From Corynebacterium durum (GTDB lineage: Bacteria; Actinomycetota; Actinomycetes; Mycobacteriales; Mycobacteriaceae): 64,000 nt of DNA. The position numbers and the translations under genes are program-made. Of the stretch, positions 55,762 through 64,000 are shown one piece after another. The stretch lies in contig NZ_CP047200.1 of NCBI RefSeq assembly GCF_030408675.1, forward strand, positions 1,240,001-1,304,000, in the 5' to 3' direction. The notes beneath the pieces are model-generated. The model did not search any database. It saw only the letters and a list, made by a program, of their open reading frames with translations, and had not been told where the DNA came from. Position 1 is the stretch's first letter; each line of letters begins with the position of its first letter.

Positions 55762-56328
55762 GTGACATCAACGATGAATGCCCCCATATCTGCACTGCGA
55801 TCCCAGTTGGAATCAATTCTTCTGGTAGTGGACTCGCCGGTTGCCGCCGAGGTGCTCGCACGCGTTGTGGAGGAGGAACCCGCAACGGTGGTGACTGTGT
55901 TGAAGCAGATCGCCGCCGAATTTGACGACCGCGGTAGCGGCATGGACCTACGAGAAACCCCGGAAGGGTGGCGGCTGTACACCCGCCCTGATAACGCACC
56001 CGTGGTGGAAAAACTTCTGCTTGATGGTACGCAAACGAAACTGACTCGCGCCGCGCTGGAAACCCTCGCTGTGGTGGCCTACCGGCAACCCGTCACCCGT
56101 GCGCAAGTATCCGCTGTGCGTGGTGTCAATGTGGACGGCGTGATGCGTACTTTGCAACTACGCGGGTTGATCAGGGAGGTTGAACCGGACGAAGGGACAG
56201 GCCTCGCGCACCGCTACATGACCACCGAATTATTTTTGGAGCAATTAGGCATTGATAGCGTGGATCGCTTGCCTAACCTCGCACCTCTCCTTCCAGACAT
56301 CGAAACAATCGAAGAAGAACTTCCATGA
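55762..56328 (+). CDS. scpB: Segregation and condensation protein B
   Basis: ScpB is the winged-helix partner of ScpA in the SMC complex. The 188 residues contain two winged-helix domains: LRSQLESILLVVDSPVAAEV with the following helices, and ALETLAVVAYRQPVTRAQVS...VRGVNVDGVMRTLQLRGLI. Start GTG 55762; ATG 55774 is an alternative. It lies 18 bases after sseA and overlaps thpR by 4 bases. Confidence 0.95.
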   Translation: MTSTMNAPISALRSQLESILLVVDSPVAAEVLARVVEEEPATVVTVLKQIAAEFDDRGSGMDLRETPEGWRLYTRPDNAPVVEKLLLDGTQTKLTRAALETLAVVAYRQPVTRAQVSAVRGVNVDGVMRTLQLRGLIREVEPDEGTGLAHRYMTTELFLEQLGIDSVDRLPNLAPLLPDIETIEEELP

Positions 56329-56870
56329 GACTGTTTGCCGCGTTGCCGCTTCCTGACCATGTGCGCGACCATCTCGTCTCCGCACTTCTTCCCATTCGCA
56401 CTGCTGCAGGACCGGCGCTACGGTGGTCCGACCCCGATCAATGGCACATCACCTGTGCGTTTTACGGTGAGCAGCCCGACGGTATAACCGATGACCTGCT
56501 CGCGCACATCGCTGCGGGGGTGGGGACTCCCTTTGACCTGTGTTTGAAAGGCGCTGGCAGCTTCCACGACCGTAACTTATGGATCGGCGTCGGTGGTGAG
56601 GTTTCAGCGCTTCACACGCTGATGGCTGCATGTGCGCTTGACGACGCCCCTGAACACCACCGCGCACACATGACCGTTGCGCGCGTCACCCGTACTGCAG
56701 CTCGTCCAAGGTTTTCCCCGTCCCTCACGGGGGAATTTGTTCATGCGTTAAGCGTGTACAGCGGACCCACATGGACGGTGGATGAGGTGCATCTTATCCA
56801 GTCCGAACTCGGGAAAGGACGATCCGGCGGGCCACTGCACACTGTTGTGGGAAACATTTTTTTGGTGTAG
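56325..56870 (+). CDS. thpR: RNA 2',3'-cyclic phosphodiesterase (2H family)
   Basis: The 181 residues carry two 2H motifs, HITCAF (His41, Thr43) and HMTVAR (His115, Thr117), which define this family. It opens 2',3'-cyclic phosphates of RNA to 2'-phosphate; it was also called 2'-5' RNA ligase. It overlaps scpB by 4 bases (ATGA). It converges on the peptide transporter gene with 6 bases between stops. As I recall, related genomes have rluB right after scpB, so this gene is extra here. Confidence 0.92.
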   Translation: MRLFAALPLPDHVRDHLVSALLPIRTAAGPALRWSDPDQWHITCAFYGEQPDGITDDLLAHIAAGVGTPFDLCLKGAGSFHDRNLWIGVGGEVSALHTLMAACALDDAPEHHRAHMTVARVTRTAARPRFSPSLTGEFVHALSVYSGPTWTVDEVHLIQSELGKGRSGGPLHTVVGNIFLV

Positions 56871-56876
56871 AAACAG

Positions 56877-58367
56877 CTATTTCATCCGAGCGCTGATTGC
56901 CGTTGTGCCAGCGCCGATGATCACGGCTGCAAGACCGCAACAGACAAAATAGGTAAACTCCGCTGAACCAGATTCGGGGTGGTAAAACCCAGACAGCGTT
57001 CCTGCGGTGGATGTTCCAATCGCCATTGTGAGAAAGTACAGCGCTGAAAAACGGGTGCGGTATGTACCCGGCGCGTGGGCCGTGGTGGCCGACATTCCCA
57101 CTGGTCCTACAAGAAGTTCACCCAGCGACACAATCAGTACGCACAACGCCAAGGCCAGGAACGGAGTGCTGCTCTCGCCGCCACCCGTGAAGGGAAGAAG
57201 TACCAGCATGCCGGCACCTGTCAGCATCACGCCACAGCCCATCTTTACTGGCGCGCTCGGCGCGCGATCACCAATTTTTGCCCACGCCCACGCGATGGGA
57301 ACGGACAAAGCCAAGATGAACAGCGGATTGAGCGACTGCGTCCAAGCGGCAGGAATGGTGAATGTCCCGATGGTGCGATCAAGGCGAATATCGGAGTACA
57401 CGGCAAACACTCCGTAGGTTTGGTTGAGTATGGACCAGAACGTGCACGATGCGACAAAAATGGGGATGTATCGTAGCAATTGACGCCGTTCAGCTGCAGT
57501 AACCTGACGTGAGCGAAACATTGAAACGTACAGCACCACGGCGGCGCTGAGCGTGAGGACAAGGAGAATGGTGGCCAGGCTTGCCAGTGGAATTGTCCCA
57601 ACGCGCACCAACACACCGAGTCCTACGATGCCCGCAATGACGATGCTGATGGTGATCGCGGCGCGGCCGAAGGGGATCGGGTTTGTCGGCGCGGTGAGGG
57701 CCGTGGCGGTGTCAGAGGACAGGGCGGTGAGGTAGCGGCGTCGCAAGGCAAGATACGTGATCAAGCCGATACCCATGAGTCCAGCGGCAGCGAGGAAGCC
57801 AGTGTGGAAGGTGTACTTGGTGGATAGCCAGCCGGTCAGGAGTGGGCCGAGGACGGCACCGATATTGATGCCCAGGTAGAAGAGTTGGAAGCCGGCATCG
57901 CGCTGGGGGTCGTCGGTGGGGTAGGCGTGGCCAAGGATGGTGATGGCTGCTGTTTTGACGAAGCCTGATCCGATGGCGATGAGCGCCAGTCCGAAGGTCG
58001 CGCCCGCTCCACCGCTAAGGGTGGATAAGGAAAGGTGGCCGACCATCAGGGCAATGCAACCGGTAAGGAGTGTTCTTTCGGTTCCGATAAGGCGGTCGCC
58101 GATCCAGCCTCCGGCGAGGGTGCACAGGTAGACGGAGGCGCCATAGGCACCAAGAAGTGTGGTGGCCTGGGCACGTTCGAGTCCGAGGCCGCCGTCGGTG
58201 GTTGCGTAGTAGAGGTAGTAGGCGAGGATGGCTTGCATGCCATAGAAGCTGAATCGTTCCCACATTTCGATGCTGACGGTAGCTGGCATGGCGAGTGGGT
58301 GTCGGGGGTTGGTTTCGGGGGTGGTTTGCGTACGTGAACGACGTTTAGTCATGGTCATGGTTGCCAT
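56877..58367 (-). CDS. POT/PTR-family proton-coupled oligopeptide transporter
   Basis: This protein of about 496 residues has 12-14 membrane segments. The family signature ERFSFYGMQAILAYYL (first helix, residues about 33-48 from this start) and GGWIGDRLIGTERTLLTG fit PTR2 proteins such as DtpT. The start is uncertain: ATG 58367 (MATMTMTKRR) has no clear ribosome site, and upstream in-frame ATGs run into the bioA promoter region. A leaderless start is possible. It takes up di- and tripeptides with protons. It is divergent from bioA, with the BioQ-type operator between. Confidence 0.9.
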   Translation of the reverse strand: MATMTMTKRRSRTQTTPETNPRHPLAMPATVSIEMWERFSFYGMQAILAYYLYYATTDGGLGLERAQATTLLGAYGASVYLCTLAGGWIGDRLIGTERTLLTGCIALMVGHLSLSTLSGGAGATFGLALIAIGSGFVKTAAITILGHAYPTDDPQRDAGFQLFYLGINIGAVLGPLLTGWLSTKYTFHTGFLAAAGLMGIGLITYLALRRRYLTALSSDTATALTAPTNPIPFGRAAITISIVIAGIVGLGVLVRVGTIPLASLATILLVLTLSAAVVLYVSMFRSRQVTAAERRQLLRYIPIFVASCTFWSILNQTYGVFAVYSDIRLDRTIGTFTIPAAWTQSLNPLFILALSVPIAWAWAKIGDRAPSAPVKMGCGVMLTGAGMLVLLPFTGGGESSTPFLALALCVLIVSLGELLVGPVGMSATTAHAPGTYRTRFSALYFLTMAIGTSTAGTLSGFYHPESGSAEFTYFVCCGLAAVIIGAGTTAISARMK

Positions 58368-58413
58368 TATGGCGCATAACGCCCCCATTCCTCTCTGAAA
58401 TGGGGGTAAACTA

Positions 58414-58426
58414 TGAACGATGTTCA
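58414..58426 (+). promoter_or_regulatory. BioQ-type operator overlapping the bioA start
   Basis: TGAAC-gat-GTTCA is a perfect palindrome overlapping ATG 58420. C. glutamicum BioQ (TetR family) is reported to bind TGAAC-N3-GTTAC-type sites at biotin genes, and this site fits with an ideal right half. TAAACT (58407-58412), 7 bases before the A of ATG, could be the -10 for a leaderless transcript. An inverted repeat CCCCCATT/AATGGGGG (58382-58406) lies just upstream. Confidence 0.7.
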
Positions 58427-59709
58427 ATTCTGACAGTAATCCCGACAGCCTCTCCGCCCAGCTCATCGCCTATGACCAAGCACACATTTGGCACCCCTAT
58501 AGCACTACACCCGCTCCTATGGATCCCATCCCGATCGCCAGTGCTACAGGGGTCTACCTCACCCTCCACGACGGCACCTGCATCATTGACGGAATGAGTT
58601 CGTGGTGGGCTGCCGCCCACGGCCACAGCCACCCAGCACTTGTCGAGGCTGCGCACACGCAAATCGACACCATGAGCCATGTCATGTTCGGCGGTCTCAC
58701 CCACGAGCCAGCAGTGCGGTTAGCGGAAAAACTCATTAGCCTCACCGACGACCCCCTCACCACCATTTTCTTCGCGGACTCCGGCTCTGTCGCCGTCGAA
58801 GTAGCCATCAAAATGGCGCTGCAATACCAACGCGGTATTGGGCATCCAGAACGAAACCGGCTGCTCACCTGGCGATCCGGTTACCACGGCGACACGTTTG
58901 CCCCCATGAGCGTATGTGACCCCGACAATGGAATGCACTCGTTGTGGAAAGGAACCATTACCGAGCAACTTTTCGCTCCGCCGCCACCCACGCGCGGTGC
59001 TACCCCTGAACAGCGCGAGACCTACTTGCGCGACATGGAACGCCTCATCGACTCAACCGTGGCGGCCGTAATCATCGAACCCGTGGTTCAAGGTGCCGGC
59101 GGGATGCGATTCCACGATCCGGAACTTGTCGCCGGGGTACGCGCCCTCTGCGACCGTCACGGCATACTCCTCATCGCCGACGAAATCGCCACGGGATTTG
59201 GGCGCACAGGTTCGTTGTTTGCCACCAACGCCGCCGGAATCACCCCAGACATTCTCTGCCTCGGAAAGGCGCTCACCGGAGGTTTCATGACACTCTCCGC
59301 CGTACTTACCACCGATGCTGTACGTGATGGAATCGGCGGCCCCGTCATGCATGGGCCAACCTTCATGGCTAACCCTTTGGCCTGCGCCGTCGCCACCGCA
59401 GCTGTTGGCATCATCGAAACAGGTCACTGGCGCACACAGGTGCCTCGCATCGAACAGGAACTCACCACCCATCTCAGCCCGCTTATCGACGCTCCGCACG
59501 TCACCGACGTACGCGTCCTCGGTGCCATCGGCGTCATCGAAATGGACCAGCCCGTCAACATGAAAACCACCACTGCAGCCGCCGTCAGCCACGGAGTGTG
59601 GTTGCGTCCCTTCGGCAAGCTCATTTACTGCATGCCGCCCTACATTTCCACATCCAACGAAGTCCACCGCATTTGCACCGCCATGGCAGCTGCCGCGGCC
59701 ACGGTGTAA
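58420..59709 (+). CDS. bioA: Adenosylmethionine-8-amino-7-oxononanoate aminotransferase
   Basis: BioA makes 7,8-diaminopelargonic acid, using SAM as amino donor. The 429-residue class III PLP aminotransferase has the N-terminal HIWHPYSTTPAPMDPIPI and IDGMSSWWAAAHGHSHP, the GRTG block (ATGFGRTGSLF), and the PLP lysine in CLGKALTGGFMTLS. The HIWHPY and SSWW motifs are diagnostic for BioA. It precedes bioD by 24 bases. Repression by a BioQ-like regulator is likely from the operator over its start. Confidence 0.95.
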   Translation: MFNSDSNPDSLSAQLIAYDQAHIWHPYSTTPAPMDPIPIASATGVYLTLHDGTCIIDGMSSWWAAAHGHSHPALVEAAHTQIDTMSHVMFGGLTHEPAVRLAEKLISLTDDPLTTIFFADSGSVAVEVAIKMALQYQRGIGHPERNRLLTWRSGYHGDTFAPMSVCDPDNGMHSLWKGTITEQLFAPPPPTRGATPEQRETYLRDMERLIDSTVAAVIIEPVVQGAGGMRFHDPELVAGVRALCDRHGILLIADEIATGFGRTGSLFATNAAGITPDILCLGKALTGGFMTLSAVLTTDAVRDGIGGPVMHGPTFMANPLACAVATAAVGIIETGHWRTQVPRIEQELTTHLSPLIDAPHVTDVRVLGAIGVIEMDQPVNMKTTTAAAVSHGVWLRPFGKLIYCMPPYISTSNEVHRICTAMAAAAATV

Positions 59710-59733
59710 CGCATCACAAGGAGCAGACTCACC

Positions 59734-60390
59734 ATGATCATCATCGTCACCGGAACCAATACTGACGTGGGCAAAACCATTGCCACCGCAGCGTTGGCGT
59801 GCCAGTACCGCGACGCAGGTTATGGCGTGGAGGTGGTCAAACCCGCACAAACCGGCGATGACAGCGATATTCACGACATCGAAAAGCTCAGCGGAGTAGT
59901 TGGAAGGGAATACGCGCACTACCCGGAACCCCTCGCGCCCAATATCGCGGCGCGCCGAGCGGGCATGCCGCAGCTAGAGCTACACACCACCGCAGAGCGG
60001 ATCCGACACCTCGACGCAGAGGACACGGTTGTGCTTGTCGAAGGCGCCGGAGGTCTCCTTGTTCGTATGGCTGATACCTGGACCCTCGTGGACCTGGCCG
60101 TTGAACTCGCGGCACCCCTCATCGTGGTGACCTCCACCGGGCTTGGATCCCTCAATCTTGCCGAGCTCACCGTCATGGCGGCACGTGCTCGCGGAATTAC
60201 CGTCCTCGGACTTATCGGTGGATCCCTGCCAACCAACCCAGACCTTGCCACCCGGCTCAACCTCACAGAATTTCCCGTCGTTACCGGTGTGCCACTTCTT
60301 GGCTGCCTCCCAGAAAACTGTGGGGATTGCCCGCCCGAACACTTTAAGCTGATAGCGCAGCAGATAACCCTCCCACGAAGTGGTCAATGA
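59734..60390 (+). CDS. bioD: Dethiobiotin synthetase
   Basis: BioD closes the ureido ring with CO2 and ATP. The 218 residues have the P-loop VTGTNTDVGKTIATAAL, VVKPAQTGD, VEGAGGLLVRM and the C-terminal LGCLPENC block. It follows bioA with GGAG before ATG. bioB is not in the window, so the last biotin step is elsewhere. Normal length. Confidence 0.95.
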   Translation: MIIIVTGTNTDVGKTIATAALACQYRDAGYGVEVVKPAQTGDDSDIHDIEKLSGVVGREYAHYPEPLAPNIAARRAGMPQLELHTTAERIRHLDAEDTVVLVEGAGGLLVRMADTWTLVDLAVELAAPLIVVTSTGLGSLNLAELTVMAARARGITVLGLIGGSLPTNPDLATRLNLTEFPVVTGVPLLGCLPENCGDCPPEHFKLIAQQITLPRSGQ

Positions 60391-60449
60391 CAACATCTAT
60401 GGGCTAGGCTTGCAGGAACTTATACAATTTCACCAGATAGGACACACTT

Positions 60450-61295
60450 GTGACCCCACCCGCTCGCCGCGACGGCACACCGGACCAGAAAATCTACCTC
60501 TCCAAAGCAAAACCCGCTCGCAAACAACACGTGCAACAGCCCAACAGCGAGCACAATGATGGTGAAGGTATCCGCCTGCAGAAAGTCCTAGCGCAAGCAG
60601 GCGTGGCATCCCGCCGCATGTCCGAAAAACTCATCGACATGGGACGTGTCGAAGTCAACGGAAAAATCGTCACCACGCAGGGCATGCGTATCAACCCTGA
60701 CACTGCAGTTGTCCGTGTTGACGGGGTACGTATCCGCGTCAATGACAACCTCCAATACTTTATTCTCAACAAGCCGTATGGCGTGCAGTCCACCATGCAT
60801 GATGACCTGGGGCGCCCCTGCATCGGTGACATCATTGGCGAAAAGATCGATGCCGGACAGCGCCTGTTCCATGTCGGCCGACTCGACGCCGCCACCGAGG
60901 GCTTGCTGCTGCTCACTAACGATGGGGAACTGGCCAATCGCCTGACCCACCCCACGTACGAAATCGCAAAAACCTACCTGGCAACCGTCATTGGTGAGGC
61001 AAATCGTAGGCTCATCCGCACACTCAAAAACGGTATCGAGCTTGACGACGGCCCCGCACGCGCCGATTACGTGCAAATCGTCGACGTTCACGACGGTAAA
61101 TCCCTCATTCGCGTGGAACTCCACGAAGGCCGTAAACACATCGTCCGCCGCATGCTCAAAGAAGTGGGTTATCCGGTCGAACGGCTAGTTCGCACCAGAA
61201 TCCACACGGTGCAACTCGGTGACCAAACCCCTGGGACGATCCGCGCCCTCAATGATGCTGAATTGTCCAGCCTGTACAAGGCGGTGGGGATGTGA
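60450..61295 (+). CDS. rluB: Ribosomal large subunit pseudouridine synthase B
   Basis: It makes pseudouridine in 23S rRNA helix 89-93 region (2605 in E. coli). The 281 residues start at GTG 60450. A basic N-terminal tail (about 1-35) is followed by an S4 domain (LQKVLAQAGVASRRMSEKL) and the RsuA/RluB catalytic domain, with the catalytic Asp in VGRLDAATEGLLLLTNDG and LHEGRKHIVRRML. The stop overlaps the cmk start by 4 bases. RluB-Cmk-Der is a standard actinobacterial order. Confidence 0.94.
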   Translation: MTPPARRDGTPDQKIYLSKAKPARKQHVQQPNSEHNDGEGIRLQKVLAQAGVASRRMSEKLIDMGRVEVNGKIVTTQGMRINPDTAVVRVDGVRIRVNDNLQYFILNKPYGVQSTMHDDLGRPCIGDIIGEKIDAGQRLFHVGRLDAATEGLLLLTNDGELANRLTHPTYEIAKTYLATVIGEANRRLIRTLKNGIELDDGPARADYVQIVDVHDGKSLIRVELHEGRKHIVRRMLKEVGYPVERLVRTRIHTVQLGDQTPGTIRALNDAELSSLYKAVGM

Positions 61296-61978
61296 TCCCA
61301 CTGCTCATTGCCGTTGATGGCCCATCCGGGACTGGAAAATCAACCGCTTGCCGGGCGGTAGCCCATCGTCTTCACGCGCACTACCTGGACACTGGGGCGA
61401 TGTATCGCGTGGCCACGCTCCAGGTTCTCCGCGCAGGCATTGATGCCACTGACGACGCAGCCGTCGCCAACGCTACGGCTGACCTGCCACTCGTGGTCAA
61501 TAACGACCCGCATTCCACCTCCGTACTCCTCGGTGGTGAAGATGTGTCACAGGAGATTCGTGGCCCCGAGGTCACGCGCAGTGTTTCCGCTGTGTCCGCC
61601 AACCCCAAGGTACGCGCCAACCTGGTGTCACTGCAGCGTCGATTAGCACAGCAGGCCGGACGATGCGTTGTCGAAGGTCGCGACATCGGGACAGTTGTGT
61701 TGAGCGATGCACCGCTGAAAATCTTCCTAACGGCGGCACCAGAGGTACGCGCGCGGCGTCGATACGAACAAGACATCGCTGCAGGCCGCACCGTGATTTT
61801 TGAAGACATCCTCGCCGACGTACAGCGACGCGACCACCTGGACTCTACCCGGGCCACATCGCCACTGCGTCCGGCCGACGACGCAATAATCGTGGACACC
61901 TCTACCATGACCCTCGATGACGTCATCACCCACCTCGTCGAACTAGCAGAAGCCTGCGAAGAAAGGATGACCCGATGA
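61292..61978 (+). CDS. cmk: Cytidylate kinase
   Basis: Cmk phosphorylates CMP and dCMP with ATP. The 228 residues start at GTG (overlapping rluB by 4 bases) and have the P-loop [15 protein letters not shown], the [13 protein letters not shown] block, [13 protein letters not shown] and ARRRYEQD. The region around 165-205 is the bacterial CMP-kinase insert. Its end overlaps der by 4 bases (ATGA). Confidence 0.95.
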   Translation: MIPLLIAVDGPSGTGKSTACRAVAHRLHAHYLDTGAMYRVATLQVLRAGIDATDDAAVANATADLPLVVNNDPHSTSVLLGGEDVSQEIRGPEVTRSVSAVSANPKVRANLVSLQRRLAQQAGRCVVEGRDIGTVVLSDAPLKIFLTAAPEVRARRRYEQDIAAGRTVIFEDILADVQRRDHLDSTRATSPLRPADDAIIVDTSTMTLDDVITHLVELAEACEERMTR

Positions 61979-63471
61979 GCGACAACCAGGAAACCCCTGA
62001 ATACGTTGAAGAATTCGACACCTTTGATGAGTTCGACGAAGACGACTTTGGCGAACCTGACTACGGGGACGACTACGCAGCGGACGCTGACGATGTGGAC
62101 TGGGAGGAACTAGAACGTGCCTATGGTGTCACCCCAGAGGGACACCTGGAAGAAGCGCTTCCCACAGTTGCCATCGTCGGACGACCCAACGTCGGCAAAT
62201 CAACACTAGTGAACCGTTTTCTCGGACGCCGTGAGGCAGTGGTGGAAGACACCCCTGGCGTGACCCGCGACCGCATTTCCTACCTAGCTGACTGGAACGG
62301 ACGCAGGTACTGGGTACAAGACACCGGTGGTTGGGATCCCAACGTGAAAGGCATCCACGGTGCTATCGCACGGCAGGCTGAAACCGCCATGGACACCGCC
62401 GACGTCATCGTGCTGGTCGTCGATAGCAAAGTTGGCATCACCGAAACGGACGAAATCATGGCCCGCAAACTGCAGCGATCCTCCGTCCCCGTGATCCTCG
62501 TGGCCAACAAGTTCGACTCAGACTCCCAATACGGCGATGTTGCAGAACTATGGGGACTGGGCCTCGGTGATCCCTTCCCCGTGTCCGCACAACATGGACG
62601 CGGCGGGGCCGACGTGCTCGACAAAATCGTCGAGTCCTTCCCAGAAACCCCACGCACCAGCACTATTGTGCATGGACCCCGGCGCGTGGCACTCGTTGGC
62701 AAACCAAACGTGGGTAAATCCTCGCTACTGAACAAGATCGCCGGTGAGGAACGTTCTGTGGTTGACGACGTCGCCGGAACCACCGTTGATCCTGTCGACT
62801 CCCTCGTCCAACTTGACGGGCAGTTGTGGAAGTTCATTGATACCGCCGGGCTACGCAAAAAAGTGAAAACCGCCAGCGGGCATGAATACTATGCTTCTTT
62901 ACGCACCCGAGGTGCCATTGAGGCCGCTGAGGTATGTGTGTTTCTCATTGATTCCTCCGAACCCATCAGTGAGCAGGACCAGAAAATCCTCGGTTTGATC
63001 ATCGACGCTGGCAAGGCTCTCGTCATCGCCTACAACAAGTGGGACCTGATGGACGAAGACCGCCGCGACCTCCTCGAACGCGAGATTGATTTGCAGCTTG
63101 CACACGTGCCCTGGGCGCGTCGGGTAAATATTTCCGCCAAAACTGGACGGGCGTTGAAGAAACTTGAACCGGCTATGGTGGAAGCCCTGGAGAGCTGGGA
63201 CAAACGCATTCCAACTGGTCAACTGAATAACTGGCTGCGCCAAGTCATTGCGCAAAACCCGCCGCCTATGCGCGGGGGCCGGTTGCCGCGAGTGCTGTTT
63301 GCCACCCAAGCCTCCACGCGACCACCCGTGATCGTGCTGTTTACCACCGGTTTCCTGGAGGCCGGGTATCGGCGCTATCTGGAAAGAAAACTGCGGGAAA
63401 CCTTTGGTTTCGAAGGGTCTCCAGTTCGGATCGCAGTGCGTATGCGTGAAAAACGAGGCAAGAAGAAATAG
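61975..63471 (+). CDS. der: Ribosome biogenesis GTPase Der (EngA)
   Basis: Der has two GTPase domains in tandem and helps 50S assembly. The 498 residues show a very acidic N-terminal extension (about 1-60; [19 protein letters not shown]), then domain 1 (P-loop [14 protein letters not shown]), domain 2 (P-loop [14 protein letters not shown]), and a KH-like C-terminus ending in basic KRGKKK. The acidic extension is seen in actinobacteria. It overlaps cmk by 4 bases. A small gene follows after 19 bases. Confidence 0.96.
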   Translation: MSDNQETPEYVEEFDTFDEFDEDDFGEPDYGDDYAADADDVDWEELERAYGVTPEGHLEEALPTVAIVGRPNVGKSTLVNRFLGRREAVVEDTPGVTRDRISYLADWNGRRYWVQDTGGWDPNVKGIHGAIARQAETAMDTADVIVLVVDSKVGITETDEIMARKLQRSSVPVILVANKFDSDSQYGDVAELWGLGLGDPFPVSAQHGRGGADVLDKIVESFPETPRTSTIVHGPRRVALVGKPNVGKSSLLNKIAGEERSVVDDVAGTTVDPVDSLVQLDGQLWKFIDTAGLRKKVKTASGHEYYASLRTRGAIEAAEVCVFLIDSSEPISEQDQKILGLIIDAGKALVIAYNKWDLMDEDRRDLLEREIDLQLAHVPWARRVNISAKTGRALKKLEPAMVEALESWDKRIPTGQLNNWLRQVIAQNPPPMRGGRLPRVLFATQASTRPPVIVLFTTGFLEAGYRRYLERKLRETFGFEGSPVRIAVRMREKRGKKK

Positions 63472-63490
63472 CCAAGAAGCACGAAGCCCC

Positions 63491-63709
63491 ATGATCTACC
63501 GCGATACGGTGACAAGGAAAGAACTCATTGACGGCATCGAACTTCTCCGATCAGCCACGATGGAGGAATCGGAGGAGTCGGCGTTGTTAGAACGCCTTGA
63601 ACGCGGGGTGTCGGACCCGGCTCTCAGCGACTACATATTGTGGTCCGACATGACAGCGACCGAGATTGTACGCATCGTGGAAGCCCACCAACCCATAGCG
63701 CTGAGCTGA
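63491..63709 (+). CDS. Small protein of unknown function after der
   Basis: This 72-residue protein starts at ATG 63491 (MIYRDTVTRKELIDGIELL). It is acidic and helical, with SEESALLERLERGVSDPALS and DYILWSDMTATEIVRIVEAH. An upstream in-frame start at 63404 overlaps der and is unlikely. No clear ribosome site is seen. It carries no signal or membrane segment, and I recognise no family. It probably belongs to the der transcript. Confidence 0.65.
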   Translation: MIYRDTVTRKELIDGIELLRSATMEESEESALLERLERGVSDPALSDYILWSDMTATEIVRIVEAHQPIALS

Positions 63710-63786
63710 TGTTGGTGCAATCGAGCACGCTACTATGTAGCGATAGTAGCGTTTACCCTCTATAACCCAAGGAGTCCGGCCCAGCT

Positions 63787-64000
63787 ATGACGATTCGTGA
63801 AGTTCGCTTGTTTGGCGACCCAGTGCTCAACACCCGCGCTGATGAGGTCACGCAGTTCGATGATGCGTTGAAGACGTTGGTGGAAGACATGTTGGACACC
63901 ATGGACGAGTACGACGGGGTGGGCCTTGCTGCCAACCAAGTTGGGGTGACACGTCGAGTGTTTGTATTTGACTGCGCCCATGAGAACCCAGGAATGCGGG
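63787..64000 (+). CDS. def: Peptide deformylase, N-terminal part (cut by window end)
   Basis: It removes the formyl group from new proteins. Start ATG 63787, with AAGGAG 12 bases upstream. 71 codons are visible: TIREVRLFGDPVLNTRADEV and motif 1 YDGVGLAANQVGV, which holds the conserved GxGLAAxQ. The metal motifs (EGCLS, QHExDH) lie beyond the window. Part only, so activity cannot be judged. Confidence 0.93.
   Translation, partial: MTIREVRLFGDPVLNTRADEVTQFDDALKTLVEDMLDTMDEYDGVGLAANQVGVTRRVFVFDCAHENPGMR

Noticed and set aside
59053-59919. 288-codon minus-strand frame across bioA and bioD
   Set aside because: Antisense to two clear biotin genes; low-complexity Gly/Asp-rich translation without motifs.

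Overview
The window is a chromosomal segment of a Corynebacterium-like actinobacterium. The 16S rRNA has an actinobacterial sequence and the 23S is about 3.1 kb. The gene order argCJBDFRGH, tyrS, rrn, tlyA-nadK-recN, steA-steB, xerD-parA-scpA-sseA-scpB and rluB-cmk-der matches the corynebacterial chromosome as I remember it. The SteA/SteB pair and a BioQ-type operator at bioA fit the same group. Base composition looks moderately GC-rich. I cannot name the species.

Layout. 1-11 kb: the end of a universal stress protein gene, a membrane-anchored BAAT-type hydrolase, an AT-rich orphan glycosyltransferase-like gene (1644-2948), a HelD-type ATPase coupled to an MBL hydrolase, uvrA, and a very large DUF2339 membrane protein. 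11-18 kb: the infC-rpmI-rplT translation operon with a long structured leader, an internal terminator hairpin and an apparent AUC start; then a TM2 protein, a SPOUT methyltransferase and pheST. 18-26.6 kb: the full arginine cluster argCJBDFRGH, with palindromes over the argC promoter and the ArgR repressor gene inside the cluster. 26.6-36.2 kb: a galactose region, with a GH36 alpha-galactosidase on the minus strand and galM, an SSS symporter, a small membrane protein, galT and galK on the plus strand, lying either side of a Trm112-like gene and tyrS. 36.2-41.9 kb: one complete rRNA operon (16S-23S-5S) with no tRNA in the spacers and a strong terminator. 42-56.3 kb: an Arg/Asp-rich TPR-like protein, HAD hydrolase, a 53-residue small protein, tlyA, nadK, recN, a lipoprotein, steA-steB, Nudix hydrolase, xerD, parA, scpA, sseA and scpB. 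56.3-60.4 kb: thpR, a POT peptide transporter and bioAD. 60.4-64 kb: rluB-cmk-der, a small unknown gene, and the start of a peptide deformylase gene.

How the genes work together. ArgC, J, B, D, F, G and H cover arginine synthesis from glutamate through the acetyl cycle (N-acetylglutamate is recycled by ArgJ). The galactose genes would take up sugar through a Na+-coupled symporter, free galactose from alpha-galactosides in the cytoplasm, and feed GalM, GalK and GalT; galE is not in the window. XerD, ParA, ScpA and ScpB are chromosome resolution and segregation genes. TlyA, RluB, Der, the SPOUT enzyme, IF-3, L35, L20, PheST, TyrS and the rRNA operon make this a translation-rich region.

Most of the window is core genome. 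The most distinctive parts are the infC leader and start codon, the orphan glycosyltransferase-like gene, the galactose region, the Arg/Asp-rich protein after the rRNA operon, and several perfect palindromes next to promoters. I saw no CRISPR array, insertion sequence, prophage or tRNA gene.
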